Assembly: GCF_003116585.1 (NCBI RefSeq)
Contig: NZ_QEHM01000007.1
Location: forward strand, 248,001 to 312,000
DNA: 64,000 bases
Direction of reading: 5' to 3'
Origin: Albibacillus kandeliae
Lineage (GTDB): Bacteria > Pseudomonadota > Alphaproteobacteria > Rhodobacterales > Rhodobacteraceae
Shown: positions 25,053 to 34,715 of the stretch, one piece after another
How the letters are laid out: every line of letters starts with the position of its first letter
How positions within the stretch are numbered: the first letter of the stretch is position 1
The notes under the pieces: model-generated
What the model was told of the DNA's origin: nothing
Seen by the model: only the letters and a program-made list of their open reading frames with translations
Databases searched by the model: none
Translations under genes and position numbers: made by a program

Positions 25053-26423
25053 ATGCCGACTCGGCTCGGAACGCCTGCAACTGACTGGAATACGCCTGTG
25101 ACCCGCCTTCTCCATCGCTCGACCAAAGCCACTTTGCCTGTCGCCGTTTCCGGGCACGGCGTCTACCTGACAGATGCCGAAGGACGCGACTACATCGACG
25201 GGTCCGGTGGCGCGGCGGTGAGCTGCCTGGGCCACGGTCACGCCGGTGTCCGGGCTGCGATCCATGCGCAGGTCGATGCGCTGGCCTACGCCCATACCTC
25301 CTTCTTCACGACCGAGGCGGCCGAAACGCTTGGCGAGCGCCTCAGCGCTCTGGCGCCGCCGAAGTTGGATTATTTGTACCTCGTCTCGGGCGGATCCGAG
25401 GCGGTCGAAGCCGCGCTGAAGATGGCGCGCCAGTACCACGTCGAGCGGGGCGAGCCGCAGAGGCGGCACATCATTGCGCGACGCCAGAGCTACCACGGCA
25501 ATACCATCGGCGCCCTTGCTGCTGGCGGCAACGAATGGCGCCGCGCCCAGTTCCGCCCGATCCTGCCGGAGACCCATCACGTCTCGCCCTGCTACGCCTA
25601 CCGCGACCAGATGCCGGGAGAGACCGAGGCGGACTATGCCGCGCGGCTTGCCAATGAACTGGATGCCAAGATCAGGGAACTTGGCGAAGACGCCGTTATG
25701 GCCTTCGTCTGTGAACCCGTGGTCGGGGCAACGCTTGGCGCGGTGCCGCCGGTCGAAGGTTACCTCCGCGCCATCCGCGAGGTCTGCGACCGCTACGGCG
25801 TCCTGCTGATCTGCGACGAGGTGATGTGCGGCATGGGCCGGACAGGCTCGCTCTTTGCGGTCGAACAAGAGGGCGTCGTTCCCGACATCATCACCATCGC
25901 CAAGGGGCTTGGCGCCGGATACCAGGCCATCGGGGCGGTGTTGCTGAGCGAGGAGATCTACCGGGCCTTCGCCGACGGCAGCGGCGCGTTCCAGCATGGG
26001 CACACCTACCTCGGGCACCCGGTGGCTGCCGCCGCCGCTAATGCCGTGCTCGACGAGATCACCCGCCCCGAGATGATGCAACGTGTCCGCGACATGGGCA
26101 GGCTATTGCAGGAGGGGTTGGAAGAACGTCTTGGCCAGTCGCCCCATGTCGGAGATATCCGTGGTCGCGGCCTGTTCCGCGGGATCGAACTGGTCGAGGA
26201 TCGCGATACCAAGGCGCCCTTCGATCCCGCCAGGCGGCTCCACGCCAAGGTGAAAGCCGCCGCGATGGATCATGGCCTGCTGTGCTACCCGATGCCCGGC
26301 ACAATCGACGGACAGCGCGGAGATCACATTCTGCTCGCGCCGCCCTTCATCATCTCGCCCGAAGAGATCCACCAGATCGTGGACCGCGTCGCCCGTGCGA
26401 TCGACGTCGCCACCGCCGAATAG
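25053..26423 (+). CDS. Class III PLP aminotransferase
   Basis: A 456-residue fold-type I, class III (omega) aminotransferase. The PLP Lys is K284 in TIAKGLGAGYQ, the cofactor Asp lies in LLICDEVMCGMGRTG, and LVSGGSEAVEAALKMARQYH is the phosphate-binding region. It transfers an amino group from an omega-amine or amino acid to pyruvate or 2-oxoglutarate. I chose the ATG at 25053 by family length; upstream in-frame starts (24957 TTG, 24981 ATG) lie in the putative operator. It is first in the operon with MlrC and the dipeptide transporter, which suggests an aminated or peptide-like growth substrate. Confidence 0.9.
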   Translation: MPTRLGTPATDWNTPVTRLLHRSTKATLPVAVSGHGVYLTDAEGRDYIDGSGGAAVSCLGHGHAGVRAAIHAQVDALAYAHTSFFTTEAAETLGERLSALAPPKLDYLYLVSGGSEAVEAALKMARQYHVERGEPQRRHIIARRQSYHGNTIGALAAGGNEWRRAQFRPILPETHHVSPCYAYRDQMPGETEADYAARLANELDAKIRELGEDAVMAFVCEPVVGATLGAVPPVEGYLRAIREVCDRYGVLLICDEVMCGMGRTGSLFAVEQEGVVPDIITIAKGLGAGYQAIGAVLLSEEIYRAFADGSGAFQHGHTYLGHPVAAAAANAVLDEITRPEMMQRVRDMGRLLQEGLEERLGQSPHVGDIRGRGLFRGIELVEDRDTKAPFDPARRLHAKVKAAAMDHGLLCYPMPGTIDGQRGDHILLAPPFIISPEEIHQIVDRVARAIDVATAE

Positions 26424-26446
26424 CCCGAAAGCCAAAGGAAAACATC

Positions 26447-27928
26447 ATGCCCTACCGCGTCGCCTTTGCCGGGTTCATGCTGGAATCGGTTAGTGCCGTT
26501 CCGGTGGTCAGCACCAAGGCCGAGTTTGAACAGCGCATGACCCGTGGCGCCGAATTGCTGGACGGTTTCCGAGGGACCAACACTGTTGCCGGTGGCTGCC
26601 TCGACGTCCTCGAAGCGGCTGATGACGTGACGCCGGTCCCCCTGTTGCAGACCCTGATCGGCGCCCTAGGCCCCGCCTCTGACGAGGCAATCTCCTATCT
26701 GACCGCCGAGATCCTCCGGGCATTGGCCGATGCCGGTCCGCTCGACGGTATCGTGCTCTTCCTGCATGGCGCCTCCTGGGCGCCCGGCTATCCCGACATC
26801 GAACGCCATATCATCGACGAGGTCCGCAAGGCGATGCCCGGCATTCCGCTGGCCATCGCGCTGGATTACCACGGCAATGTCGACAGCCGGACCTTTGCCA
26901 ATTGCGATGTCGCGGTCGCCTACCGGCACTCGCCGCATACCGACATGGGCCAGACAGGGCAGCGCGCCACCGAAGCCCTGATGCGCATTCTCCGCGAAGG
27001 GAGGAAGCCGGGTCTCGCGCTGTGCAAACCCGGGGTGATCATTCCCTCGATCCTCTCTGCCACCCGCCTCGAACCCCTCGCCAGCGTGATCGCCGAAGCA
27101 CGGGCAATGGAAGCCGAGGGCGATTGCGACATCTCCATCATGGCTGGCTTTTCCTATGCCGACTCTCCCAACACCGGCATGTCGGTCCTCGCCATCGACT
27201 GGGATGGTCAGGAGGCCGCCGAGGCCAAGGTGCGCAAACTGGCCGAGCGGCTCCACGACCTGCGCCGCGAAATCTCGAACTCGATCGAGGTCATGGACGT
27301 CGCAGGCGCGCTGACGGATCTCGAAGCAAGCCCCGGCAACGGCAAGCCGGTCGTCCTGCTGGAACACGCGGACCGGATGAATGACTCGACTTACCTGCTG
27401 CGGGCCCTGATCGGGCGTGACGTGGGACGGGTTGCAGTTCCATTCCTGCTGGACCCGGAAACGGCCGAACTGGCGCTGAAGGCCGGGGAAGGCGCTGAGA
27501 TCGAGGTTGCGATTGGCGGCAAGAGCTCGCCCGAGAGCGGCGGTCCGGTACACGCCACCGCCAAGGTGCTCTGGGCCGGGACCAAGTCTTACAAGGTCAC
27601 CGGGCCGATGGAGACAGGCAAGCTGGTGAACCTCGGAACAACCGCGCTGCTCGACATCGGCAATATCCGGGTCTCGGTGGTCTCTGCCTTCGCTTTCGGC
27701 GTCGATGGCGACCCCTTCTACATCTTCGGGGAAAAGCCCGAGGACTATGACGTGATCGTGCTGCGGTCCAAGACCCACTTCCGCGCCTTCTACGAACCTG
27801 CCTCGGACCGGATCATCGTGGTTGATACGCCCGACCTCGGACCAGCCGACGTCCGCCTCATCGCGTTTGAACAGCTGCAGACCGCGCAGGTCTACCCGTG
27901 GCTGGAAAACCCGCCCCTCACAAACTGA
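26447..27928 (+). CDS. M81-family metallopeptidase (MlrC/microcystinase type)
   Basis: A 493-residue MlrC-like protein. The zinc site is visible as D140 and H142 (ALDYHGN) with H164 (HSPHTDMGQTG), the D-x-H and downstream His pattern of the family. In MlrC of sphingomonads the enzyme finishes microcystin breakdown by cleaving short peptides, but most family members are in non-degraders and act on unknown amides. AAAGGAAAACATC precedes the ATG. The gene is followed after 32 bp by the peptide-type binding protein, so it probably hydrolyses the imported oligopeptide or cyclic amide. Confidence 0.9.
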   Translation: MPYRVAFAGFMLESVSAVPVVSTKAEFEQRMTRGAELLDGFRGTNTVAGGCLDVLEAADDVTPVPLLQTLIGALGPASDEAISYLTAEILRALADAGPLDGIVLFLHGASWAPGYPDIERHIIDEVRKAMPGIPLAIALDYHGNVDSRTFANCDVAVAYRHSPHTDMGQTGQRATEALMRILREGRKPGLALCKPGVIIPSILSATRLEPLASVIAEARAMEAEGDCDISIMAGFSYADSPNTGMSVLAIDWDGQEAAEAKVRKLAERLHDLRREISNSIEVMDVAGALTDLEASPGNGKPVVLLEHADRMNDSTYLLRALIGRDVGRVAVPFLLDPETAELALKAGEGAEIEVAIGGKSSPESGGPVHATAKVLWAGTKSYKVTGPMETGKLVNLGTTALLDIGNIRVSVVSAFAFGVDGDPFYIFGEKPEDYDVIVLRSKTHFRAFYEPASDRIIVVDTPDLGPADVRLIAFEQLQTAQVYPWLENPPLTN

Positions 27929-27960
27929 ACCAATAAATCCCACAACAGGAGAGCCAACCC

Positions 27961-29544
27961 ATGAAACTCAACCTTCGATCCGCCCTGTTCGGCGCGGCGC
28001 TCGCGCTGCCGCTGGGTGCGCTGCCCGGCCTGACTCTGGCCGAGGATTTGACGGTGGTGATGAGCGCGCCGCTGCGGACACTCGACCCCACCAGCAGCAC
28101 TGCGCGCATCGTACGTTCGCACGGGTTCATGGTCTTCGACACGCTGCTGGGCCTTGACGAGAACATGGCGGTCCAGCCCGAGATGGCCTCCTACACCGTG
28201 TCGGACGACAACCTTGTCTATACCTTCACCCTGCGTGACGGCCTGATGTTCCACGACGGAACCGCAGTAACCGCCGAGGACTGCATCGCCTCGATCCGTC
28301 GCTGGGCCGCGCATGACGGTGCCGGTGGAAAGATGCTGACCTTTGTCGAGAAGATGGAGGCGACGTCGGACAAGGGCTTTACCATCACGCTCTCTGCGCC
28401 CTTCGGTCAGCTGCCCGACCTGCTCGCCAAACCTTCGCCGATCCCGGCCTTCATGTTGCCCAAGCGCCTTGCCGACACTCCGGCAGGCGAACAGATCACC
28501 GACATGGTCGGGTCCGGTCCCTTCCGCTTTGTTGCGGACGAGTTCCAACCCGGTGTCCGCGCCGTCTATGAGAAGTTCGAGGACTACGTCCCGCGCGAGG
28601 AACCCGCGTCCGGCAATGCTGGCGGCAAGGTCGTCAACTTCGACCGGGTGATCTGGGAGGTGATGCCCGACATCCAGACCGCGATCAACGCGCTGCAGGC
28701 AGGCGACGTCGACTACCTCGAAACCCTGCCGACCGACCTAGTGCCCCTCGTCGAGATGGCCGAGAATGTCGACTACGGCGTGATCAAGCCGGTCGGTTCG
28801 CAGGTCACCGGGCAGTTCAACCACCTGATCCCGCCCTTCGACAATCCCGAGGTGCGCCGCGCCGCGATGTACGCACTGGATCAGGAACAGATCCTGATGA
28901 CTGCGATCGGAAACCCCGAGTACTACTCGATGTGCGCCTCGATCTACGGCTGCACCGTCCCGCTCGCCTCCGACGCCGGGTCCGAGTACCTGCAAGGTAC
29001 TGCCGACGAGCGCATGGCCAAGGCCAAGGACATCCTCGCGGCGAGCGGCTATGACGGCACGCCCGTGGTGATGCTGCAACCGACCGACCTCGCAATCCTC
29101 CAGACACCGCCCATTGTCGCCGCCGAACTGCTGCGCAAGGCGGGCTTCACCGTCGAGGTCGAGTCGATGGACTGGGCAACTCTCAGCTCTCGCCGGACCA
29201 GCCAGGCCCCTGCCGCCGAGGGGGGCTGGAACATGTTCTTTACCTACTGGGGCGTCGAAGGGATCTGGAATCCGCTGGCCAGCGTCCTGATCGACGGCAC
29301 CGGCGAACCCGGGGCATGGTCCGGCTGGCGCAAGAGCGACGAGGTCGAGAAGCTTCGGGTGGACTACATCGCTGCGCCGACACTCGAAGAGCAGAAGGAC
29401 ATCGCCGTTAGGATCCAGCAGATCGTCTACGACGACGGCTTCTACTTCAACGGGGGCGAATTCCTGAGCCTCTCCGCATGGAGCTCGGACCTCGACGGGA
29501 TCGTTCCCGGCATGGTGAACCAGTTCTGGGGCATCCACCGCTGA
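27961..29544 (+). CDS. Dipeptide/oligopeptide-type ABC transporter substrate-binding protein
   Basis: A 527-residue family 5 solute-binding protein with a signal peptide (MKLNLRSALFGAALALPLGALPGLTLA). Conserved features include TLDPTSSTARIVRSHGFMVFDTLL near the N-terminus, YTFTLRDGLMFHDGTAVTAEDC and the family motif region DGTPVVMLQPTD. It delivers peptides, peptide-like amides, nickel chelates or glycosides to the DppBC channel. GGAGAGCCAACCC precedes the start. A very stable hairpin lies after the stop. The C-terminus NQFWGIHR is typical of the dipeptide/N-acyl group in alphaproteobacteria. Confidence 0.93.
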   Translation: MKLNLRSALFGAALALPLGALPGLTLAEDLTVVMSAPLRTLDPTSSTARIVRSHGFMVFDTLLGLDENMAVQPEMASYTVSDDNLVYTFTLRDGLMFHDGTAVTAEDCIASIRRWAAHDGAGGKMLTFVEKMEATSDKGFTITLSAPFGQLPDLLAKPSPIPAFMLPKRLADTPAGEQITDMVGSGPFRFVADEFQPGVRAVYEKFEDYVPREEPASGNAGGKVVNFDRVIWEVMPDIQTAINALQAGDVDYLETLPTDLVPLVEMAENVDYGVIKPVGSQVTGQFNHLIPPFDNPEVRRAAMYALDQEQILMTAIGNPEYYSMCASIYGCTVPLASDAGSEYLQGTADERMAKAKDILAASGYDGTPVVMLQPTDLAILQTPPIVAAELLRKAGFTVEVESMDWATLSSRRTSQAPAAEGGWNMFFTYWGVEGIWNPLASVLIDGTGEPGAWSGWRKSDEVEKLRVDYIAAPTLEEQKDIAVRIQQIVYDDGFYFNGGEFLSLSAWSSDLDGIVPGMVNQFWGIHR

Positions 29545-29551
29545 CATTGTC

Positions 29552-29588
29552 CCGACCGCAGCGCACCACGAGGGAGCGCTGCGGTCGG
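29552..29588 (+). other. Intercistronic 13-bp stem-loop after the binding-protein gene
   Basis: 29552-29564 (CCGACCGCAGCGC) and 29576-29588 (GCGCTGCGGTCGG) pair perfectly over 13 bp with an 11-nt loop, 7 bp after the stop of the binding protein and 51 bp before the permease start. No T-run follows. It is the strongest hairpin of its kind in the window. Confidence 0.7.
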
Positions 29589-29639
29589 ACCTTAGACACA
29601 CGGACCCATTGAACCGACCGACACCATCGGAGCCCCAGC

Positions 29640-30584
29640 ATGATCCAGTACTTCGTCAAGCGCCTCGTCATGGCGATCCCGGTGATGTTCTTCGTTGCCG
29701 TCTTCGTCTTTCTCCTGCTGCGGCTGACCCCGGGTGACCCCGCAGTCATCATCGCCGGAGACCAGGCCACCCAGAGCCAGCTTGAAACGATCCGCAGCAA
29801 TCTCGGGCTAGACGAGCCGCTGCTGGGCCAGTTCGTCACCTGGATGGGCAATCTCCTGCAGGGTGACTTCGGCGTCTCGCTGATTTCGCAGCAACCGGTG
29901 ATCGAGCTGATCGGTCAACGGGTCGGGCCGACACTGTCCCTCGCCGTGGTCGCTATGGCGATGACTCTCGTCATGGCGCTCCCGCTCGGCGTGATGGCCG
30001 CGTGGCGTCATGGCCGCCTGCTGGATCGCGCGGTGATGATCTTCTCGGTGCTGGGCTTCTCTGTCCCTGTCTTCGTCACGGGTTACGTGCTGATCGCGAT
30101 CTTCGCGGTCCACTTCCAACTGTTCCCCGTCCAGGGCTACAAGCCGCTCTCGGAAGGGCTCGGGCCCTTCCTCCACCGCATCTTCCTGCCCGCCCTTGCG
30201 CTGGCTTCCATCTACATCGCGCTGGTCTCGCGAATGACCCGCGCCTCGATGCTGGAGATCCTGCAGGAGGACTACGTCCGCACCGCCCGTGCCAAGGGGC
30301 TGGGCGAGAAGATCGTGCTGTTCCGCCACGCCCTGCGCAACGCCGCCATCCCGATCCTCACCATCGTCGGCACCGGTTTCGCGATGCTGATCTCGGGCGT
30401 GGTCGTCACCGAGAGCGTGTTCAACGTCCCCGGGCTCGGACGGCTTGTCGTCGACGCTGTGCTGGCCCGCGACTACCCGCTGATCCAGGCCATCATCCTG
30501 CTGACCGCCGGCCTCTACGTTCTGATCAACCTTCTGATCGACCTCTCCTATGCCCTGACCGACCCGCGAGTGCGCTACCAATGA
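29640..30584 (+). CDS. Dipeptide-type ABC transporter permease (DppB)
   Basis: A 314-residue DppB-type permease. MIQYFVKRLVMAIPVMFFVAVFVFLLLRLTPGDPA is the standard start of this family, with the long periplasmic loop after helix 1. The EAA loop is ILQEDYVRTARAKGLGEKIV. The hydrophobic segments run throughout. It pairs with the next permease, whose ATG overlaps its TGA. Confidence 0.94.
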   Translation: MIQYFVKRLVMAIPVMFFVAVFVFLLLRLTPGDPAVIIAGDQATQSQLETIRSNLGLDEPLLGQFVTWMGNLLQGDFGVSLISQQPVIELIGQRVGPTLSLAVVAMAMTLVMALPLGVMAAWRHGRLLDRAVMIFSVLGFSVPVFVTGYVLIAIFAVHFQLFPVQGYKPLSEGLGPFLHRIFLPALALASIYIALVSRMTRASMLEILQEDYVRTARAKGLGEKIVLFRHALRNAAIPILTIVGTGFAMLISGVVVTESVFNVPGLGRLVVDAVLARDYPLIQAIILLTAGLYVLINLLIDLSYALTDPRVRYQ

Positions 30585-31450
30585 CCCTTTCCGCAGCTTC
30601 CGTCCTCGCCCCCCGACAGCGCAGGGGCCTGCCGTTCCGCCGACCGCACTGGCTGACGACCCTGGCAGTTCTCGTGCTCGTCATCATCATCATCACGGGT
30701 ATCCTCGCTCCCCTTCTCGCGCCCTTCGAGCCTACTGAACTGAATTCAATGATGCGGCTGAAGCCCTCGGACACGACACACTGGATGGGCACCGACAGCT
30801 ACGGACGGGACATGTTCTCGCGCGTGCTCTACGGCGCCCGCATTTCCCTTTTGGTGGGGTTCGGGACGGCCATTGGCTGCCTTGCAGTTGGTATGCCGCT
30901 GGGCCTGATCTCGGGCTGGTTCCCCTGGGCAGACGGCGTGCTGATGCGCATCATGGACGGCCTCATGGCAATCCCGGGCATCCTGCTGGCCATCGCGGTT
31001 GTCGCCCTGACCAAGGCCGGGCTGGTCACGGTGATCATCGCCATCATGCTACCCGAGATTCCACAGGTCGTCCGGCTGGTCCGCTCCCGTGTGATCGCGA
31101 TCCGAAGCGAGGCCTACGTCGAGGCCGCCCGCCTGCTTGGCACCTCCTCGACCCGGATCATCTGGCGCCACCTCCTCCCGTCGACCTTCGGTCCGATGAT
31201 TGTCCAGGGCACCTACATCTACGCGGCCGCCATCCTGACCGAAGCTGCCCTGTCCTTCCTTGGCGTCGGCATCGGCACCGAGACACCCACCTGGGGCAAC
31301 ATCATGGCCGAGGGTCGGCTCTATTTCGCGATCAACCCCTGGCTGGTGTTCTGGCCCGCGATCGTTCTCTCGCTGTGCATCCTGTCGATCAATATCCTGG
31401 GCGATGCCCTGCGAGACAGCCTCGACCCCAAGATGAAATCGCGGCGCTGA
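30581..31450 (+). CDS. Dipeptide-type ABC transporter permease (DppC)
   Basis: A 289-residue DppC-type permease. A polar N-terminal stretch precedes the first helix (TLAVLVLVIIIITGILAPLLAP). HWMGTDSYGRDMFSRVLYGARISLLVG is the family hallmark and SEAYVEAARLLGTSSTRII is the EAA loop. The ATG at 30581 overlaps the DppB stop (ATGA). The next gene, a fused ATPase, begins within 30 bp. Confidence 0.94.
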   Translation: MTLSAASVLAPRQRRGLPFRRPHWLTTLAVLVLVIIIITGILAPLLAPFEPTELNSMMRLKPSDTTHWMGTDSYGRDMFSRVLYGARISLLVGFGTAIGCLAVGMPLGLISGWFPWADGVLMRIMDGLMAIPGILLAIAVVALTKAGLVTVIIAIMLPEIPQVVRLVRSRVIAIRSEAYVEAARLLGTSSTRIIWRHLLPSTFGPMIVQGTYIYAAAILTEAALSFLGVGIGTETPTWGNIMAEGRLYFAINPWLVFWPAIVLSLCILSINILGDALRDSLDPKMKSRR

Positions 31451-31476
31451 TGGCACCGCGCGTAGGAACCGAGACC

Positions 31477-33141
31477 ATGACGACCACGTCCTCACCCGTC
31501 CTTTCGGTCCGCGACCTGCGGGTCGCCACCATCGGCTCGCGCCCCTCCGAGATCCTGAAAGGGATCAGCTTCGACATCAACCCGGGCGAGGTTGTCTGCC
31601 TTGTCGGGGAAAGCGGGTCGGGCAAGTCCGTCACCTCTCTGGTCACCATGGACCTGCTCCCGGAACAGGAGCTGCGCGCCACCGGGGGCGAGGTCCTGCT
31701 GAACGGCGAGGATATCCTCAGGGCAACCCCTGCCCGTACCAAGGCCCTGCGCGGTGCCGAGATGGCGATGATCTTCCAGGAGCCGATGACCGCACTCAAC
31801 CCGGTCCTGCGGATCGGCCTGCAGATGGAAGAGGTCTACATGGCCCATCGGGACATGAGCGCACGCGACCGCCGTGCCGCCGTTCTCGAAGCCTTTGCCT
31901 CGGTGCAGCTGCCTGATCCACCCCGCATCTACGACAGCTATCCGCACCAGCTCTCGGGCGGGCAGCGACAAAGGGTGATGATCGCGATGGCGTTGGCGCT
32001 GAAACCGCGCCTGCTGATCGCGGATGAGCCGACAACGGCCTTGGACGTCACGACGCAGAAGCAGATCCTGACGCTGATCCGTCAGCTTCAGGACGAGAAC
32101 GGAACCTCGGTTCTGTTCATCACCCATGACATGGGCGTGGTCGTCGACATCGCCGACAGGGTCTGCGTCATGCGGAAGGGGGAAATGATGGAATCCGGTC
32201 CGGTGCGCGAGCTGCTGGCCGCGCCAAAGACCGACTATACCAAGGACCTGCTGGCCGCCATTCCATCGCTGACCCCGCCCGAACCGGTCGAGTCGGAAGA
32301 CGCCGACATTGTCCTGTCGGTCAGTGGTTTCAGCAAGGAATTCCGCCTCGGCAGCGCCCTGTCCCGGATCATGGGTCGCGCCGATCACGCGGTGCGCGCC
32401 GTCGATGACGTATCGTTTCGCCTGCGCCGGGGGCGCACCCTTGGCATCGTCGGGGAAAGCGGCTCGGGCAAGTCCACGGTCGCGCGCTGTGTCATGCGAT
32501 TGGAAGAACCGAGCGCGGGCGCTATGCTGCTGGACGGACAAGATATCTCGCACATTCAGGGCGCCGAGCTGATGCGCGCGCGCCAGCGCCTCCAGATGGT
32601 GTTTCAGGATCCAAACCGCTCGCTCAACCCGCGGATCCCGATCCTCGAAAGCCTCTGCGAGGGTCCGCTGAACTACGGCCGAGATCGTGCCGAGATCCGC
32701 GAGCGCGCGGTCGAGATCATGGAGACCGTGGGGCTCGATCCCGAGGGTCTGTCACGCTACCCCCACCAGTTTTCCGGCGGACAAAGGCAGCGGATTGCCA
32801 TTGCCCGGGCATTGCTCATGGACCCCGAAGTGATCGTCGCGGACGAGGCGGTGTCGGCACTCGATGTCTCTGTCCAGGCTCAGGTCCTCGACCTGCTCGA
32901 CCGGATCCGGCGCGAGCGGAACCTGTCCATGCTCTTCATTACCCATGACTTGCGGGTGGCCGCCCAGATCTGCGATGACGTCATGGTCATGCAGAAGGGG
33001 AAAGTTGTCGAAATGGGACCGGCGTCGGAAGTCCTCTCCAATCCCCGACATGCCTACACCGCTGCGCTGATTGATGCAGCGCCGGGACGGTCGTGGGATT
33101 TCGAAGCCGGACGCCCGGTGACAGAGGTCCAACCCGCATGA
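31477..33141 (+). CDS. Dipeptide-type ABC transporter ATPase, fused DppD-DppF
   Basis: A 554-residue protein carrying both ATPases of the importer in one chain. The first domain (about residues 8-265) has Walker A GESGSGKS and signature LSGGQRQR; the second (about 280-545) repeats GESGSGKS and FSGGQRQR. The oligopeptide-specific C-terminal extension is seen as [14 protein letters not shown] and [14 protein letters not shown]. The ATG at 31477 has AGGAA upstream; an ATG at 31450 overlapping the DppC TGA is equally possible. Its TGA overlaps the amidase start. DppDF fusions are common in alphaproteobacteria. Confidence 0.93.
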   Translation: MTTTSSPVLSVRDLRVATIGSRPSEILKGISFDINPGEVVCLVGESGSGKSVTSLVTMDLLPEQELRATGGEVLLNGEDILRATPARTKALRGAEMAMIFQEPMTALNPVLRIGLQMEEVYMAHRDMSARDRRAAVLEAFASVQLPDPPRIYDSYPHQLSGGQRQRVMIAMALALKPRLLIADEPTTALDVTTQKQILTLIRQLQDENGTSVLFITHDMGVVVDIADRVCVMRKGEMMESGPVRELLAAPKTDYTKDLLAAIPSLTPPEPVESEDADIVLSVSGFSKEFRLGSALSRIMGRADHAVRAVDDVSFRLRRGRTLGIVGESGSGKSTVARCVMRLEEPSAGAMLLDGQDISHIQGAELMRARQRLQMVFQDPNRSLNPRIPILESLCEGPLNYGRDRAEIRERAVEIMETVGLDPEGLSRYPHQFSGGQRQRIAIARALLMDPEVIVADEAVSALDVSVQAQVLDLLDRIRRERNLSMLFITHDLRVAAQICDDVMVMQKGKVVEMGPASEVLSNPRHAYTAALIDAAPGRSWDFEAGRPVTEVQPA

Positions 33142-34010
33142 TCCGCGCCGCGCTCGTCCAGATGGATGCGACCGCGCTCGATCCGGCGGGGAACTTCGAG
33201 AAGATCCTCGGCTTCCTGGAGCAGGAGGCCAGCGTTGGTGCGGACCTGGTGATCTTCCCCGAGCTCTCCAACACGGGATACGTCGAGCCGCTGGTACCGG
33301 GTGGACCCTTCGTCAGCGACGTACCGGACTATGCGTCGGCGCTGGTCGCCGCATGCGCCGACATCGACGGGCCGGAAGTCGCCCGGATCGTGCAGCTCTG
33401 CCGCGAGCGACAAGTTTCTGCAATTGTGGGCCTTGGATTGCGCGACGCGGTGCAACCCGCAGTGATCCGCAACAGCGCCTTGGTCGTGACCCCGGACGGC
33501 ATCGCAGGCTGCTATGCCAAGGTCCACCAGTGGCACAACGAGAAACTGTACTTCACTCCCGGGAGTTCTATCGAACCCTACCCGGCACTGGGAACCCGTC
33601 TTGGCGTCCAGATCTGCTACGATATCCGCTTCCCCGAGATCACCCGGATACTTGCGGTCAAGGGCGCGTCCATCGTGGCATCGATCTGGGCCTCCTTCGG
33701 GGCCGATGGCGCGCCGGTCCCAGACGAGGACCTCTTCGTGCACCGGTGCTATACCCGCGCCGTTGAGAATGGCATCTTCGTGCTCTCCTGCAATCGCGCG
33801 GGTCTGCACGGCACCTCCCGGTTCTTCGGCCGCTCCTGCGCGCTTGCGCCGGACGGTCGTGTTCTTGGCCGCCTGAACCACGACCGTGAAGACGTCCTGC
33901 GCATCGAGATAGATCTGGCCGACATCGCACGGTACCGCGCCGCCACCGGCATTTGGGCGGACCGGGTCCCGATGATCTACGCCGCCAACCTGAGCGAGAC
34001 GACCATATGA
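33138..34010 (+). CDS. Carbon-nitrogen hydrolase (nitrilase superfamily amidase)
   Basis: A 290-residue nitrilase-superfamily amidase with the catalytic triad E42 (FPELSNTG), K128 (CYAKVHQWHNEK) and C160 (VQICYDIRFPEI). It should hydrolyse an amide or carbamoyl C-N bond, releasing ammonia or an amine; the ICYD motif points to the amidase or carbamoylputrescine/beta-ureidopropionase side rather than true nitrilases. It overlaps the fused ATPase stop and the next gene's start, so it belongs to the transporter operon. Together with MlrC it would give two successive amide cleavages. The precise substrate is unknown. Confidence 0.92.
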   Translation: MIRAALVQMDATALDPAGNFEKILGFLEQEASVGADLVIFPELSNTGYVEPLVPGGPFVSDVPDYASALVAACADIDGPEVARIVQLCRERQVSAIVGLGLRDAVQPAVIRNSALVVTPDGIAGCYAKVHQWHNEKLYFTPGSSIEPYPALGTRLGVQICYDIRFPEITRILAVKGASIVASIWASFGADGAPVPDEDLFVHRCYTRAVENGIFVLSCNRAGLHGTSRFFGRSCALAPDGRVLGRLNHDREDVLRIEIDLADIARYRAATGIWADRVPMIYAANLSETTI

Positions 34011-34543
34011 CACGCCCCACACTCTGCCCCCCGATCAGCGACGCCGACTGGCCGGAGGCGCTGGACGACATGCGCGGCGGGTTTGCCACCGGGCTCAACG
34101 TCTACCGCACCATGGCTTATCATCCGGCCCTGTTGCGGGCCTGGGCGCCGCTGCGCCAGCACATCGTCAAGGAAAACGCTCTCGGGATGGAACTGCTGGA
34201 GGTCGTGATCCTGCGGGCAGGGTACCGGCTCGGCTCGGACTACGAATGGTCCCAGCATGTCGACCGCGCCCGCAAGCTCGGCTTTCCGGATGACCGTATC
34301 GAGGCCGTGCGCCGTGGTGCCGAAGGGCTGGACCTGAAACTCGTCGAGGCGGTGGATGCGCTGCTGGACGACCACCGTCTCGGGTCCGAGCAGGAGGCTG
34401 AACTGGCAGAGCTCGTCGGGCGCGAAGCGGTGTTTGACCTGATCGCTACCGTCGGTTTCTACTCGGTCCTCGGCTATCTGCTGCTGACTTACGAGACACC
34501 ACTCGACGACGACATTTCCTACTACCCCGTGGCTCCGGCCTAG
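34007..34543 (+). CDS. Carboxymuconolactone decarboxylase/AhpD-like protein
   Basis: A 178-residue all-alpha protein of the carboxymuconolactone decarboxylase family. The diagnostic segment is ELLEVVILRAGYRLGSDYEWSQHVDRARKLG. The redox Cys pair of AhpD is absent and YEWSQH is present, placing it in the common CMD subgroup of unknown activity. The ATG overlaps the amidase TGA and it is the last gene of the operon. Function in the pathway is not known; lactone decarboxylation is a family label only. Confidence 0.9.
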   Translation: MTRPTLCPPISDADWPEALDDMRGGFATGLNVYRTMAYHPALLRAWAPLRQHIVKENALGMELLEVVILRAGYRLGSDYEWSQHVDRARKLGFPDDRIEAVRRGAEGLDLKLVEAVDALLDDHRLGSEQEAELAELVGREAVFDLIATVGFYSVLGYLLLTYETPLDDDISYYPVAPA

Positions 34544-34620
34544 GCTGACAGGCGCCCTGAACGGCAGGCTCCCGGCCTGTCGGGTCGGGTCCGGACAAGG
34601 CCGTCAGCAAGGTACCAATA

Positions 34621-34641
34621 AGATGCATTTCGGATGCATCT
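34621..34641. promoter_or_regulatory. Perfect dyad upstream of the TPR gene
   Basis: AGATGCAT (34621-34628) and ATGCATCT (34634-34641) form an 8-bp perfect inverted repeat with a 5-bp TTCGG centre, 75 bp before the TPR start in a 172-bp gap that holds no gene. It could be an operator or a UNCG-type stable RNA hairpin, since TTCGG is close to the UUCG tetraloop class. Confidence 0.45.
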
Positions 34642-34715
34642 ATGGAGATGGGCCAAACTGCGGTAGTCTGGGAGGAGAAGTTTAGCATTTACTAGGGAGG
34701 CGCCGCGTTTTCCCG

